Shown piece after piece: positions 8,236 through 17,109 of a stretch of 45,209 nt of DNA. The position numbers were made by a program, and so were the translations under genes. The stretch is from Azohydromonas lata NBRC 102462. Its GTDB lineage: Bacteria > Pseudomonadota > Gammaproteobacteria > Burkholderiales > Burkholderiaceae_C. The DNA is taken from positions 1-45,209 of the forward strand of contig NZ_BCTC01000053.1 of NCBI RefSeq assembly GCF_001571085.1, read 5' to 3'. Under the pieces are notes generated by a model. That model was not told the origin of the DNA. It worked only from the letters and a program-made list of their open reading frames with translations, and ran no database searches. How positions within the stretch are numbered: position 1 is the stretch's first letter; each line of letters starts with the position of its first letter.

Positions 8236-8730
8236 TCAGCCGCCGCGCCCGCGGTCCTCGGGGCGCTGGAAGGAGGCCGGGCGTTGGCGCGTCTTGGGCT
8301 CGGGGCGGTAGTGCTCGTCCACGAAGGCCTGCAGCCACTCGCGCACGCCCGCGTGCAGCGGCACGTTGTCCACGCGCTCCTGCGCGTCCAGCCAGCGGCC
8401 GGCCTCGTTGTAGGAGAGGCTCACGATCTCGGGGCGGGCGCGGGAGGGGTCTTCGTCATCGACGCGCCACATCACGAACCACACCGGCGAGCCGGCGGAG
8501 AGGTTGAGGTAGTAGCCCTCGGCCTCGTCCTTGAACAGCTCCAGCTCGAAGCCGGGGAAGAGGAAGCTGGCCGTCTTGCCGTCGTCGCGCAGCAGCCGCG
8601 GCTCGCTGCCGAAGCCGCCCTCGTCAGGCAGCACCTCGGCGATGCGGTGGCGCCAGTCCTCCCAGCGGTTGGGCTGGTGCTCGCGCTCCATCAGGACCGC
8701 GACGCGCACCGAGGGACGGCTGGCGGTCAT
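8236..8730 (-). CDS. DUF3305 domain protein
   Basis: 164 residues. V-A-V-L-M-E-R-E near the N-terminus, followed by N-R-W-E-D-W-R and F-P-G-F-E-L-E-L-F-K-D-E-A-E-G-Y-Y-L-N-L, match the DUF3305 family as I know it. There is no signal peptide or membrane segment, so it is probably cytosolic. The gene lies 10 bp after mrp and 52 bp before DUF3306 on the same strand. It travels with formate dehydrogenase genes; its function is not established. Confidence 0.85.
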   Translation of the reverse strand: MTASRPSVRVAVLMEREHQPNRWEDWRHRIAEVLPDEGGFGSEPRLLRDDGKTASFLFPGFELELFKDEAEGYYLNLSAGSPVWFVMWRVDDEDPSRARPEIVSLSYNEAGRWLDAQERVDNVPLHAGVREWLQAFVDEHYRPEPKTRQRPASFQRPEDRGRGG

Positions 8731-8740
8731 CGACTTGGCC

Positions 8741-9832
8741 TCAGCTGTTCTTGGAGATGGAAATGGTGGGGAACTTGCTTGAAAAATCCTTGGCCTTGGC
8801 GGCGATCTTGATGGCCACCTGGCGCGCCACGGCCTTGTAGATGCCGGCGATCTCGCCGTCGGGGTCGCTCACCACGGTGGGCCGGCCGCTGTCGGCCTGC
8901 TCGCGGATGCCCAGGGACAGCGGCAGCGCGCCCAGGTAGTCCACGTTGTATTCGGCGGCCATCTTCTTGCCGCCCTCGGCGCCGAAGATGTGCTCGACGT
9001 GGCCGCAGTTGGTGCACACGTGCACGGCCATGTTCTCCACCACGCCCAGGATGGGCACGCCCACCTTCTCGAACATCTTCAGGCCCTTGCGCGCGTCCAG
9101 CAGCGCGATGTCCTGCGGGGTCGTCACGATGATGGCGCCGGTGAGCGGCACCTTCTGGCTGAGCGTGAGCTGGATGTCGCCGGTGCCCGGGGGCATGTCG
9201 ACGATGAGGTAGTCCAGGTCGCCCCAGTTGGTCTGGCGCAGCAGCTGTTCCAGCGCCTGCGTGGCCATGGGGCCGCGCCACACCATGGGGTTGTCGGCCT
9301 CGATGAGGAAGCCGATGGACATGACCTGCACGCCGTAGTTCTCCAGCGGCTCCATGGTCTGGCCGTCGGCGCTCTCGGGGCGGCCCTCGATGCCCATCAT
9401 CATGGGCTGGCTGGGGCCGTAGATGTCGGCGTCCAGGATGCCCACGCGCGCGCCCTCGGCGGCCAGCGCCAGCGCCAGGTTGGCGGTGGTGGTGCTCTTG
9501 CCCACGCCGCCCTTGCCGGAGGACACGGCGACGATGTTCTTCACCTTGGGCAGCAGCTGCACGCCGCGCTGCACGGCGTGGGCCGTGATGTCCACGCTCA
9601 GGTTGGCGCTGACGTTGCCCACGCCCGGCACGGTGCGCGCTGCGGCGATGAGGGCACGGCGCAGGCCGGCGATCTGGCTCTTGGCCGGGTAGCCCAGGAC
9701 GACGTCGAAGCTGACTTCGTCGCCCTCGATGCGCAAATTCTTGAGCTGGCGGGAGGAGACGAAGTCGCGGCCCGTGTTGGGGTCGATGACGGTCTTGAGC
9801 GCATCCAGCAGCGCGGCTTCGGTGACGGCCAT
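8741..9832 (-). CDS. mrp: Mrp/ApbC-type Fe-S cluster carrier ATPase
   Basis: 363 residues. The N-terminal ~90 residues form a MIP18/DUF59-like domain. Residues 105-114 are the deviant Walker A S-G-K-G-G-V-G-K-S-T, followed by D-A-D-I-Y-G-P-S-Q-P (switch I) and D-M-P-P-G-T-G-D (Walker B). The C-T-N-C pair near residue 280 is the cluster-bridging CxxC of the dimer. These proteins deliver 4Fe-4S clusters to target enzymes. The gene is divergent from metG, a pairing also known in E. coli, and it leads the DUF3305-DUF3306-ferredoxin-TorD run, all of which fits Fe-S enzyme assembly. Confidence 0.95.
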   Translation of the reverse strand: MAVTEAALLDALKTVIDPNTGRDFVSSRQLKNLRIEGDEVSFDVVLGYPAKSQIAGLRRALIAAARTVPGVGNVSANLSVDITAHAVQRGVQLLPKVKNIVAVSSGKGGVGKSTTTANLALALAAEGARVGILDADIYGPSQPMMMGIEGRPESADGQTMEPLENYGVQVMSIGFLIEADNPMVWRGPMATQALEQLLRQTNWGDLDYLIVDMPPGTGDIQLTLSQKVPLTGAIIVTTPQDIALLDARKGLKMFEKVGVPILGVVENMAVHVCTNCGHVEHIFGAEGGKKMAAEYNVDYLGALPLSLGIREQADSGRPTVVSDPDGEIAGIYKAVARQVAIKIAAKAKDFSSKFPTISISKNS

Positions 9833-9904
9833 GTGGTTTGTAGTGAGGCGGTTCTTGAGACGCCGGGCAGTCTATCCGAGGGGGGGTGACCTTGACCCGG
9901 AGCC

Positions 9905-9910
9905 TAGAAT
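9905..9910 (+). promoter_or_regulatory. Candidate -10 box upstream of metG
   Basis: TAGAAT followed by CC, 33 nt before the metG ATG. The same kind of element (nnnAAT-CC or nnnAAT-GCG) recurs before many plus-strand genes of this window. No convincing -35 box at the usual distance. Confidence 0.35.
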
Positions 9911-9943
9911 CCGGCTTTGCCCCGCGCGCCCAAGAGACCCTTG

Positions 9944-12040
9944 ATGACACGCCAGCTTTTCGTCACCACCGCCCTGCCCTACGCCAATGGCGCGTTCCAC
10001 ATCGGCCACATCATGGAGTACATCCAGGCCGACATCTGGGTTCGCTACCAACGCATGCGCGGCAACCGGGTGCACTTCGTGGGCGCCGATGACGCCCACG
10101 GCGCGCCCATCATGATTGCCGCCGAGAAGGTCGGAAAAACCCCACAACAGTTCGTGGCCGAGATCGCCGCCGGGCGCAAGCAGTACCTGGACGGCTTCCA
10201 CATCGCCTTCGACCACTGGCACTCCACCGACGCGCCCGAGAACCACGCGCTGGCCCAGGACATCTACCGGGCGCTGCGCAAGGAAGGCCTGATCGCCATC
10301 CGCAACATCGAGCAGTTCTTCGACCCGGTGAAGTCCATGTTCCTGCCGGACCGCTACATCAAGGGCGAATGCCCCAAGTGCGGCGCCAAGGACCAGTACG
10401 GCGACTCCTGCGAGGTCTGCGGCGCGGTGTACGCGCCCACCGAGCTGAAGAACCCCTACTCCACCCTCACCGGCGCCACGCCGGTGATGAAGACCTCCGA
10501 GCACCACTTCTTCCAGCTCTCCTCGCCGCGCTGCCTGGAGTTCCTGCAGCAGTGGACGCAGGCCTCCGGGCGGCTGCAGCCGGAAGTGCTCAACAAGATC
10601 AAGGAGTGGTTCGCCGCCGACGACGAGGGCCACGTGGGCCTGTCCGACTGGGACATCAGCCGCGACGCGCCTTACTTCGGCATCGAGATCCCCGACGCCC
10701 CGGGCAAGTACTTCTACGTCTGGCTTGACGCCCCCGTGGGCTACCTCGCCTCGCTCAAGGCCTGGTTCGACCTGGGCGGCCCCGCCAGGCGCGACGGCGA
10801 GACGCGCACGTTCGAGCAGTTCGTGGCCGACCCGGCGGTGGAGCAGTACCACTTCATCGGCAAGGACATCACCTACTTCCACACCCTGTTCTGGCCCGCG
10901 ATGCTGCATTTCAGCGGCCGCAAGGTGCCGGACAACGTGTTCGTGCACGGCTTCATCACCGTCAGCGGCGAGAAGATGAGCAAGTCGCGCGGCACGGGCA
11001 TCAGCCCGCTGAAGTACCTGGACATCGGCATGAACGCCGAGTGGCTGCGCTACTACATCGCCGCCAAGCTCAACGCCAAGGTCGAGGACGTGGACTTCAA
11101 CCCCGACGACTTCGTCGCCCGCGTCAACTCGGACCTCGTCGGCAAGTACGTCAACATCGCCAGCCGCGCCGCCGGCTTCATCGCCAAGCGTTTCGACGGC
11201 GTGCTCAGCGCCGACCTGGGCGTGGAAGGCCGCGCCCTGCTGGACGGCCTGCGCGCCGCGCGCGAAGGCGTCGAACAGCTCTACGAGGAGCGCGAGTTCG
11301 GCAAGGCCGTGCGCGAGGTCATGGCCCTGGCCGACCGCGTCAACGCCTACGTGGACCAGCACAAGCCCTGGGACCTGGCCAAGAAGCCGGAGCTTGCCGC
11401 CGCGCTGCACGACGTGTGCAGCACCTGCATCGAAGCTTTCAGATTGCTCACCATCTACCTGAAGCCGGTGCTGCCGTCCGTGGCGGCTCAAGTGGAGAAA
11501 TTCCTGCAGGTGGAGCCCATGACGTTTGCCGACGCCTCGCGCGCCCTGGGCGCGCACCGCATCGGCCAATACCAGCACCTCATGCAGCGCGTGGACCCCA
11601 AGCTGCTGGACGCGCTGTTCGAGCCGCCCGCCGCCGCGGCCGCCCCCGCGGCGCCGGCGGCCGACGCGCCGGAGCTGCCCGGCGGCGAGGCCATCGCGCC
11701 CACCATCGGCATCGAGGACTTCACCAAGATCGACCTGCGCATCGCCCGCATCGTCGAGGCGCGCAAGGTCGAGGGCAGCACCAAGCTGCTGCAGCTCACG
11801 CTGGACGTGGGCGAAGGCCGCACGCGCAACGTCTTCAGCGGCATCCAGTCGGCCTACGCGCCGGAGCAGCTCGTGGGCAAGCTCACCGTGATGGTGGCCA
11901 ACCTGGCGCCGCGCAAGATGAAGTTCGGCGTGAGCGAAGGCATGGTGCTGGCGGCCAGCCACGACGACGAGAAGGCGCACCCCGGCATCCACATCCTGGA
12001 GCCCTGGCCCGGCGCACAGCCCGGCATGCGGGTGCGCTGA
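9944..12040 (+). CDS. metG: Methionyl-tRNA synthetase
   Basis: 698 residues from the ATG at 9944; a TTG nine codons upstream is in frame but less likely. It charges tRNA-Met. H-I-G-H is at residues 19-22 and K-M-S-K-S at 344-348. The zinc knuckle is C143-x2-C146-x9-C156-x2-C159. After the anticodon-binding helical domain there is an Ala/Pro-rich linker (about 565-590) and a C-terminal OB-fold tRNA-binding/dimerisation domain ([12 protein letters not shown] onward). The length and order match the E. coli-type dimeric enzyme. Confidence 0.98.
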   Translation: MTRQLFVTTALPYANGAFHIGHIMEYIQADIWVRYQRMRGNRVHFVGADDAHGAPIMIAAEKVGKTPQQFVAEIAAGRKQYLDGFHIAFDHWHSTDAPENHALAQDIYRALRKEGLIAIRNIEQFFDPVKSMFLPDRYIKGECPKCGAKDQYGDSCEVCGAVYAPTELKNPYSTLTGATPVMKTSEHHFFQLSSPRCLEFLQQWTQASGRLQPEVLNKIKEWFAADDEGHVGLSDWDISRDAPYFGIEIPDAPGKYFYVWLDAPVGYLASLKAWFDLGGPARRDGETRTFEQFVADPAVEQYHFIGKDITYFHTLFWPAMLHFSGRKVPDNVFVHGFITVSGEKMSKSRGTGISPLKYLDIGMNAEWLRYYIAAKLNAKVEDVDFNPDDFVARVNSDLVGKYVNIASRAAGFIAKRFDGVLSADLGVEGRALLDGLRAAREGVEQLYEEREFGKAVREVMALADRVNAYVDQHKPWDLAKKPELAAALHDVCSTCIEAFRLLTIYLKPVLPSVAAQVEKFLQVEPMTFADASRALGAHRIGQYQHLMQRVDPKLLDALFEPPAAAAAPAAPAADAPELPGGEAIAPTIGIEDFTKIDLRIARIVEARKVEGSTKLLQLTLDVGEGRTRNVFSGIQSAYAPEQLVGKLTVMVANLAPRKMKFGVSEGMVLAASHDDEKAHPGIHILEPWPGAQPGMRVR

Positions 12041-12187
12041 TGAACGGGTGCCGGACGCGACCGACCAGCCTCACGGCGGGTCCGTCGCGCCGGCGCCGCT
12101 TCATCGCCCTGCGCCACCACTGCGGGCCCCCTCCCGAGACACGCCCCATGGACGTGTCCGCTTGCACAGCATCGAGGAGGGAGTTTC

Positions 12188-13873
12188 ATGCTCGCACTGC
12201 ACCGCTTCCAGCCGCGCCTCATCCAGGCGCTGCGCGGCTACACCAAGGCCCAGCTCATAGGCGACCTGGGCGCCGGCCTGACCGTCGGCATCGTCGCCCT
12301 GCCCCTGGCCATGGCCTTTGCCATCGCCAGCGGGCTCAAGCCTGAACAAGGCATCTTCACCGCCGTCATCGCCGGCTTCCTGATCGCGGCGCTGGGCGGC
12401 TCCAACGTCCAGATCGGCGGGCCGGCCGGCGCCTTCATCGTCATCGTCTACGGCATCCAGGCGCAGTACGGCCTGGCCAACCTGATCATCGCCACCATGC
12501 TGGCCGGCGTGCTTCTGTTCGCGCTGGGGCTGCTGCGGCTGGGCGCGCTGGTGCGCTACATCCCGGTGGGCATCGTCATCGGCTTCACCAACGGCATCGC
12601 CGTGCTCATCGGCCTGTCGCAGCTCAAGGATTTACTCGGCTTGCGCATAGCCAAGATGCCGGCCGACTTCTTCGCGCAGATCCACGCGCTGTGGACGCAC
12701 ATCCACACCCTCAACCCCGCCGCCCTGGCCATGGGCTTGGGCAGCCTCGCGCTGGTGGTGGTGTGGCCCAAGTCCTATGCCATGCCCACCGCGCCCATTG
12801 GGCTGCTGCAGAAGCTGCGACGCCATGCGGCGCAGGTGCCGGGCACGGTGATCGCGCTGGTGCTGGCCACGGTCACGGCGCGCGTGGCGGGGCTGGACGT
12901 GGAGACCATCGGCTCGCGCTTCGGCGGCATTCCGCAGTCGCTGCCGGCCTTCGCGCTGCCAGCCTTTGAATGGACGAGCGTCAAGCAGCTGCTCATGCCC
13001 ACGCTGACCATCGCGCTGCTGGGGGCCATCGAGTCGCTGCTGTGCGCGCGCGTGGCCGACAACATGAGCGACCTGCCCCGCCACGATCCCAATCAGGAGC
13101 TGATGGCGCAGGGCGTGGCCAATTTCGTGGCGCCGCTGTTCGGCGGCATGCCGGCCACCGGCACCATCGCCCGCACCTCCACCAACGTGCGCAGCGGCGC
13201 GCACACGCCCGTGGCGGGCATGGTGCACGCGCTGGTGCTGCTGGCCATCGTGCTGGTGGCGGCCCCCTTGGCGGCGCACGTGCCGCTGTCGGCGCTGGCG
13301 GGCATCCTGCTGTTCGTGGCCTGGAACATGGGCGAGTGGCACGAGTTCGCGCGGCTGCGCCAGTTCAAGCTGCCCTACCGCACGGTGATGGTGGGCAGCT
13401 TCGTGCTGACGGTGGTGTTCGACCTGACCGTGGCCGTCGAAGCCGGGCTGCTGATGGCCTGCGGCTTCTTCATTCTGCGCATGAGCGACCTCTTCCGCGT
13501 CGAGCCGCTGGAGGTGCCCAAGGCGCCGCCCGGCGTGCGGGTGATGCAGGTCTACGGCGCCCTGTTCTTCGGCGCCGTGGGCAAGCTGGAGCCGCTGGCG
13601 GCGCAACTGCCGCCGCACACGCGCGTGCTGGTGCTGGAGATGCACCGCCTGGTGGCCCTGGACACGACGGGCGTGGACGCCCTCACGCAACTGGCGCGCG
13701 ACCTGCAGCGCCGCGGCGTGGGGTTGATATTGGCAGAGCTCAACGAGCAGCCGCTGTCGCTGCTCCAGCGCGCGGGGCTAGAGGACATCCTGGGCGCGCG
13801 CTGCCTGTTCCGCACGCTGCAGGAGGCGCTGGCGGTGCAGGCGGCGCAGGAGGACGAGGCGCGGACGGCGTAG
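12188..13873 (+). CDS. SulP-family anion transporter with STAS domain
   Basis: 561 residues, with a strong GAGGAGGGAG ribosome site just before the ATG. About 12 membrane segments span residues 20-440, with the SulP-type N-x-Q-I-G-G-P-A-G-A-F motif near residue 78. A cytosolic STAS domain occupies about 450-555 (V-L-E-M-H-R-L-V-A-L-D-T-T-G-V-D-A-L). SulP proteins carry sulfate, bicarbonate or dicarboxylates; the substrate is not evident. A 147-bp gap separates it from metG and it probably has its own promoter. Confidence 0.93.
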   Translation: MLALHRFQPRLIQALRGYTKAQLIGDLGAGLTVGIVALPLAMAFAIASGLKPEQGIFTAVIAGFLIAALGGSNVQIGGPAGAFIVIVYGIQAQYGLANLIIATMLAGVLLFALGLLRLGALVRYIPVGIVIGFTNGIAVLIGLSQLKDLLGLRIAKMPADFFAQIHALWTHIHTLNPAALAMGLGSLALVVVWPKSYAMPTAPIGLLQKLRRHAAQVPGTVIALVLATVTARVAGLDVETIGSRFGGIPQSLPAFALPAFEWTSVKQLLMPTLTIALLGAIESLLCARVADNMSDLPRHDPNQELMAQGVANFVAPLFGGMPATGTIARTSTNVRSGAHTPVAGMVHALVLLAIVLVAAPLAAHVPLSALAGILLFVAWNMGEWHEFARLRQFKLPYRTVMVGSFVLTVVFDLTVAVEAGLLMACGFFILRMSDLFRVEPLEVPKAPPGVRVMQVYGALFFGAVGKLEPLAAQLPPHTRVLVLEMHRLVALDTTGVDALTQLARDLQRRGVGLILAELNEQPLSLLQRAGLEDILGARCLFRTLQEALAVQAAQEDEARTA

Positions 13874-13884
13874 CAGGCGGGCTC

Positions 13885-13906
13885 ATCGTTCAGGAATCTG
13901 AACGAT
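13885..13906. repeat. 9-bp perfect inverted repeat between convergent genes
   Basis: ATCGTTCAG (13885-13893), loop GAAT, CTGAACGAT (13898-13906). No T-run follows on the plus strand. The half-site TGAACGATGG occurs again about 40 bp downstream. It could be a terminator without a U-tract or a protein-binding site between sulP and the convergent CYTH gene. Confidence 0.5.
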
Positions 13907-13993
13907 GGGGGCCATTCAATGGGGGCTCAGCGGGCACGGAAGTGAACGATGGCGGTGTCCCGCGGCGCTGGCTTGCGCGCCGCCGCCTTGCCG

Positions 13994-14908
13994 TCACGCA
14001 TCCAGCGCCGCCCCCAACCACTCCAGCACCAGCCGGTTGAACCCCGGCGAGCGCAGCAGCTCGCCCGCGGCGGCCAGCGCCTCGGCGTCCGGCCTGGCGG
14101 CCACCGCCTCCAGTTGCGCCTTGAACGCCTGCAGCGAGGCCGCCTCCGGCCGCAGCGCCGCCGCGCGCAGGCCGTCTTCCACGGCTTCCAGGGCGGCTTG
14201 CAGGTGGTCAGGGCCGCCTAAACCGTCGGCCAGCTCAGCGGCGTTGGCCAGGAGCTGGCGCAGCGCGGTGGCCAGGGTGTCGGCCTCCAGCCGCAATGCG
14301 GGCACGTGCTGGATGCCGCGCGCCAGGCGCTCGCCGCGCTCGGCCTTGCTGCGCACGTCCAGCCACAGGCCGTGGCGCAGCACGCCTTCGCCGGCCAGGG
14401 CCAGCAGCGCGTCCACCGGGCCGCTCAGCAGCTCGTACTCCAGCTCGGACATGGGCGACTCGTCCGCTCCGGCGCGCAGCGCGCCTTCGTCCAGCGCCAG
14501 CTCGATCTCGGCGTCGGCCTGGCGCAGCCGCAGCACGGTGCGGTGCACGTCGGTCTCGAAGGTGGGGCGCAGCTCGCGGTCGGCCAGCGCCCGGCGCAGC
14601 GCGGCGCCGGCCGGGGTGCCGTCGTGGCGGGCGATGTCGAGCTGCACCGCCTCGCCCGCACCCAAGCGGACTTCGTGCTCCAGACGCTGCATCACGCCGT
14701 CGCCGCGTCCCTTGAGCGTCTGCACCCAGGCGTCGCCCTCGCGGCGCAGGCGCAGCGCCATGCCGGCGGCGGCCAGGGCGCGGTCGGCCGTGTCGAAGTA
14801 GCGCGCCTGCAGCCGCAGCGGCTGGCCGCCTGCGGCGTCCACCTCGGCACGCACGGCGGCGCGGGCGGCGCTCGGGATCTGGAATTTCAGTTCGGTTTCG
14901 GTGCTCAT
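13994..14908 (-). CDS. CYTH-domain protein with a shortened CHAD-like tail
   Basis: 304 residues. The N-terminal motif E-T-E-L-K-F is the ExExK signature of CYTH (triphosphate tunnel) enzymes. Further acidic and basic strands follow (R-Y-F-D-T, L-R-L-R-R-E-G, Q-T-L-K-G-R, R-x-E-x-E), consistent with an inorganic triphosphatase of the YgiF type acting on tripolyphosphate with a divalent metal. Family members of this kind usually run to about 430-500 residues with a full CHAD helical domain. Here only about 100 helical residues follow residue 200, and the conserved His/Arg of CHAD are not seen, so the polyphosphate-binding half appears reduced. Confidence 0.87.
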   Translation of the reverse strand: MSTETELKFQIPSAARAAVRAEVDAAGGQPLRLQARYFDTADRALAAAGMALRLRREGDAWVQTLKGRGDGVMQRLEHEVRLGAGEAVQLDIARHDGTPAGAALRRALADRELRPTFETDVHRTVLRLRQADAEIELALDEGALRAGADESPMSELEYELLSGPVDALLALAGEGVLRHGLWLDVRSKAERGERLARGIQHVPALRLEADTLATALRQLLANAAELADGLGGPDHLQAALEAVEDGLRAAALRPEAASLQAFKAQLEAVAARPDAEALAAAGELLRSPGFNRLVLEWLGAALDA

Positions 14909-15034
14909 GGGGCTTTCGCAATGGGAGCCGGTGAACTGCGGCGGGCCGCAACGCCATCGGATTCATGGCCAACGGAGGCGGCGCCAACGGGTGCGGGGCA
15001 AGCACCGCGCTCAGGTTTGGGCTTTCGCCCGGGC

Positions 15035-15535
15035 TCAGTAGCGCTCGCCGGGGACTTCGTCGATGCGGGCCACGGACTTCACCTTGCCCTCGGCGTCGAA
15101 GGTGACGCTGAAGAGTTTTTCCTGCTGGCCGTCGAGGTAGCGCCAGTCCCAGACCTCGGTCTGGCTCAGGCGGTAGGGCACGCGCTTGGCGGGGCGGCCG
15201 AGCAGGTCGCGCACCGCCTGCTGCGCCATGCCGGGCTGGACCATCTCGAAGTAGCGGGCGGAGAGCACCTGGCGCAGCGCGCTCATGCGCCCGTCCGGGC
15301 CGATGGTGATAAGGTAGTTCTGCCGCCCGGCGGGCTGGCGCGGGTACTCCAGCGTCCGGGAGCCGTCCGGCTCCTCGCGCACGCGGTCGGGCTCGCCGAA
15401 CTGGCGGCGCACGTCGGCCTCGGTGGCCACGCCTTCTTCGAGCTTGCCGATGCGCTGCTCGTCGCAGCCGGCCAACAGCCAGCCCAGCGCCGCGAACAAC
15501 GCCACTTTCCACCACCGCGTTTCGGGACTGCCCAA
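15035..15535 (-). CDS. BamE/SmpA-like outer membrane lipoprotein
   Basis: 166 residues from a TTG (15533-15535) preceded by a good GAGGA box; a GTG at 15503-15505 is the alternative. The N-terminus has a positively charged start, a hydrophobic core and the lipobox L-L-A-G-C. Two SmpA/BamE-like repeats follow: E-G-V-A-T-E-A-D-V-R-R-Q-F-G-E-P and V-Q-P-G-M-A-Q-Q-A-V-R-D-L-L-G-R-P. The second carries the W-D-W-R-Y-L motif. The double repeat differs from classical single-domain BamE, so a role in beta-barrel assembly is uncertain. It is divergent from DUF3460 with a 42-bp gap. Confidence 0.8.
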   Translation of the reverse strand: MGSPETRWWKVALFAALGWLLAGCDEQRIGKLEEGVATEADVRRQFGEPDRVREEPDGSRTLEYPRQPAGRQNYLITIGPDGRMSALRQVLSARYFEMVQPGMAQQAVRDLLGRPAKRVPYRLSQTEVWDWRYLDGQQEKLFSVTFDAEGKVKSVARIDEVPGERY

Positions 15536-15538
15536 AGT

Positions 15539-15544
15539 TAAAAT
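15539..15544 (+). promoter_or_regulatory. Candidate -10 box upstream of DUF3460
   Basis: TAAAAT followed by CC, 33 nt before the ATG of the DUF3460 gene, in the short divergent gap. Same spacing as the element before metG. Confidence 0.35.
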
Positions 15545-15577
15545 CCTCGTTTTCCCACCATTGTCCCGCCGCGCGCC

Positions 15578-15781
15578 ATGCCTCTCTTCTGGAAGCCCTA
15601 CAAGTCGGAGTTCGGTCAGTTCCTGGACGAGCTGAAGAACAAGAACCCGGAAATGGAAGCGCAGCAGCGTGCCGGCCGCGCCCTGCTGTGGGACCGCCCG
15701 CAGGACCGCCAGGCCACCGCCGAATGGCGCGAGGCCCGCGTGCCCCAGCAGCCCTACGTCTACCAGACCAAGGCCGAGTGA
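15578..15781 (+). CDS. DUF3460 small protein
   Basis: 67 residues, charged, no signal peptide. The N-terminus (Y-K-S-E-F-G-Q-F-L-D-E-L-K) and the R-A-L-L-W-D-R segment followed by the C-terminal Y-V-Y-Q-T-K fit the DUF3460 family of Burkholderiales. The function is unknown. It is followed 33 bp later by scpA and may be co-transcribed. Confidence 0.85.
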   Translation: MPLFWKPYKSEFGQFLDELKNKNPEMEAQQRAGRALLWDRPQDRQATAEWREARVPQQPYVYQTKAE

Positions 15782-15814
15782 TCCCGGCGGCGACGGCCGC
15801 CCGCAGCACCCTCG

Positions 15815-16837
15815 ATGGCCGTTTCCGCCTCGCTCCCCTTGCCCGCCGCCCAGGCCGACGCCCTGGCGGACGGGTCTGAACCCATCCATACCGTGACGCC
15901 GGCCGCGCCCAAGCTGGACGCCGCCGCGGCTGCGCACGCCCCTGTGGCCGCCAACGAGGCGGTGAACGCGGCGCCAGCCGCCGACACGGCGCCGCCCGCC
16001 GCCACGGTGAACGCGGCCATGGACGCGGTCGAAACCGCCGTCGCGCGCCTCTACGGCGAGCCGCTGTTCAAGCTGCCGCAGGACCTCTACATCCCGCCGG
16101 ACGCGCTGGAGGTCATCCTCGACGCCTTCGAAGGCCCGCTGGACCTGCTGCTCTACCTGATACGGCGGCAGAACTTCAATATCCTCGACATCCCGTTGGC
16201 CGAAGTGACGCGCCAGTACCTGGGCTACGTCGAGGAGATCCGCAAGCGCAACCTGGAGCTGGCCAGCGAGTACCTGCTCATGGCGGCCATGCTCATCGAG
16301 ATCAAGAGCCGGCTGCTGCTGCCCCCGCCCAAGAGCGAGGACGGCGCCGAGCCGGAAGACCCGCGCGCGGAGCTGGTGCGCCGGCTGCTGGAGTACGAGC
16401 AGATGAAGCTCGCCGCGGCCCGCATCGACTCGCTGCCCACGCTGGGCCGCGACTTCATGGCCGCGCAGGTGGCCATCGAACAGGCGCTGGAGCCGCCGCT
16501 GCCGGAGGTGCGCCCCGACGACCTGCGCGACGCGTGGCTGGCCATCGTCCGCCGCGCCAAGCTCAACCAGAGCCACACCATCACGCGCGAGCAGCTCTCG
16601 GTGCGCGAGCACATGAGCATCGTGCTGCGCCGCCTCAAGGAGCGGCCCTACGTGGAGTTCGAAGCCCTCTTCGACGTGCGCCGCGGCCTGCCCGTGCTGG
16701 TGGTGACCTTCGTGGCCATGCTGGAGCTGGCGCGCGAGCGGCTGCTGGAGATCACCCAGGCCGAGGCCTTCGCGCCCATCTACGTGTGCCTGGCCTCGCC
16801 GGCCCAGGCGCCCGCGGACGAGGACGCCCAAGGCTGA
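15815..16837 (+). CDS. scpA: Segregation and condensation protein A
   Basis: 340 residues. The first ~75 are an Ala/Pro-rich extension that is poorly conserved in the family. The ScpA core begins at about residue 88 with E-V-I-L-D-A-F-E-G-P-L-D-L-L-L-Y-L-I, followed by I-P-L-A-E-V-T-R-Q-Y and A-S-E-Y-L-L-M-A-A-M-L-I-E-I-K-S-R-L-L-L-P. The C-terminal winged-helix that contacts Smc is present. ScpA is the kleisin of the Smc-ScpAB condensin. No scpB follows in this window. A start further downstream would shorten the low-complexity N-terminus. Confidence 0.95.
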   Translation: MAVSASLPLPAAQADALADGSEPIHTVTPAAPKLDAAAAAHAPVAANEAVNAAPAADTAPPAATVNAAMDAVETAVARLYGEPLFKLPQDLYIPPDALEVILDAFEGPLDLLLYLIRRQNFNILDIPLAEVTRQYLGYVEEIRKRNLELASEYLLMAAMLIEIKSRLLLPPPKSEDGAEPEDPRAELVRRLLEYEQMKLAAARIDSLPTLGRDFMAAQVAIEQALEPPLPEVRPDDLRDAWLAIVRRAKLNQSHTITREQLSVREHMSIVLRRLKERPYVEFEALFDVRRGLPVLVVTFVAMLELARERLLEITQAEAFAPIYVCLASPAQAPADEDAQG

Positions 16838-17109
16838 GACCGGCCGTCCCGGGGCGTTCCCGGGCTGCCCGGCCCTGCCCTGGGGGCCGTGCGGGCCCGG
16901 TGCGCACCGGCCGGGCGGGGGGCGGCTTGTCCTCCCGGGCAGAGGCGAATCCGACTCCCCTGCAGGTAAGGGGGGGCGCGCCTGACCCCCTGTTCGCACG
17001 CATACGCTTCCCAAGCCGTGCGGCAAGGCGCATGGCAAGGGACGCCGACCGGCGGCGGGACGAGCCCGGACGTGCAGCCAGACGAGCCGGCCGGGCGGGA
17101 TCACAAGCC

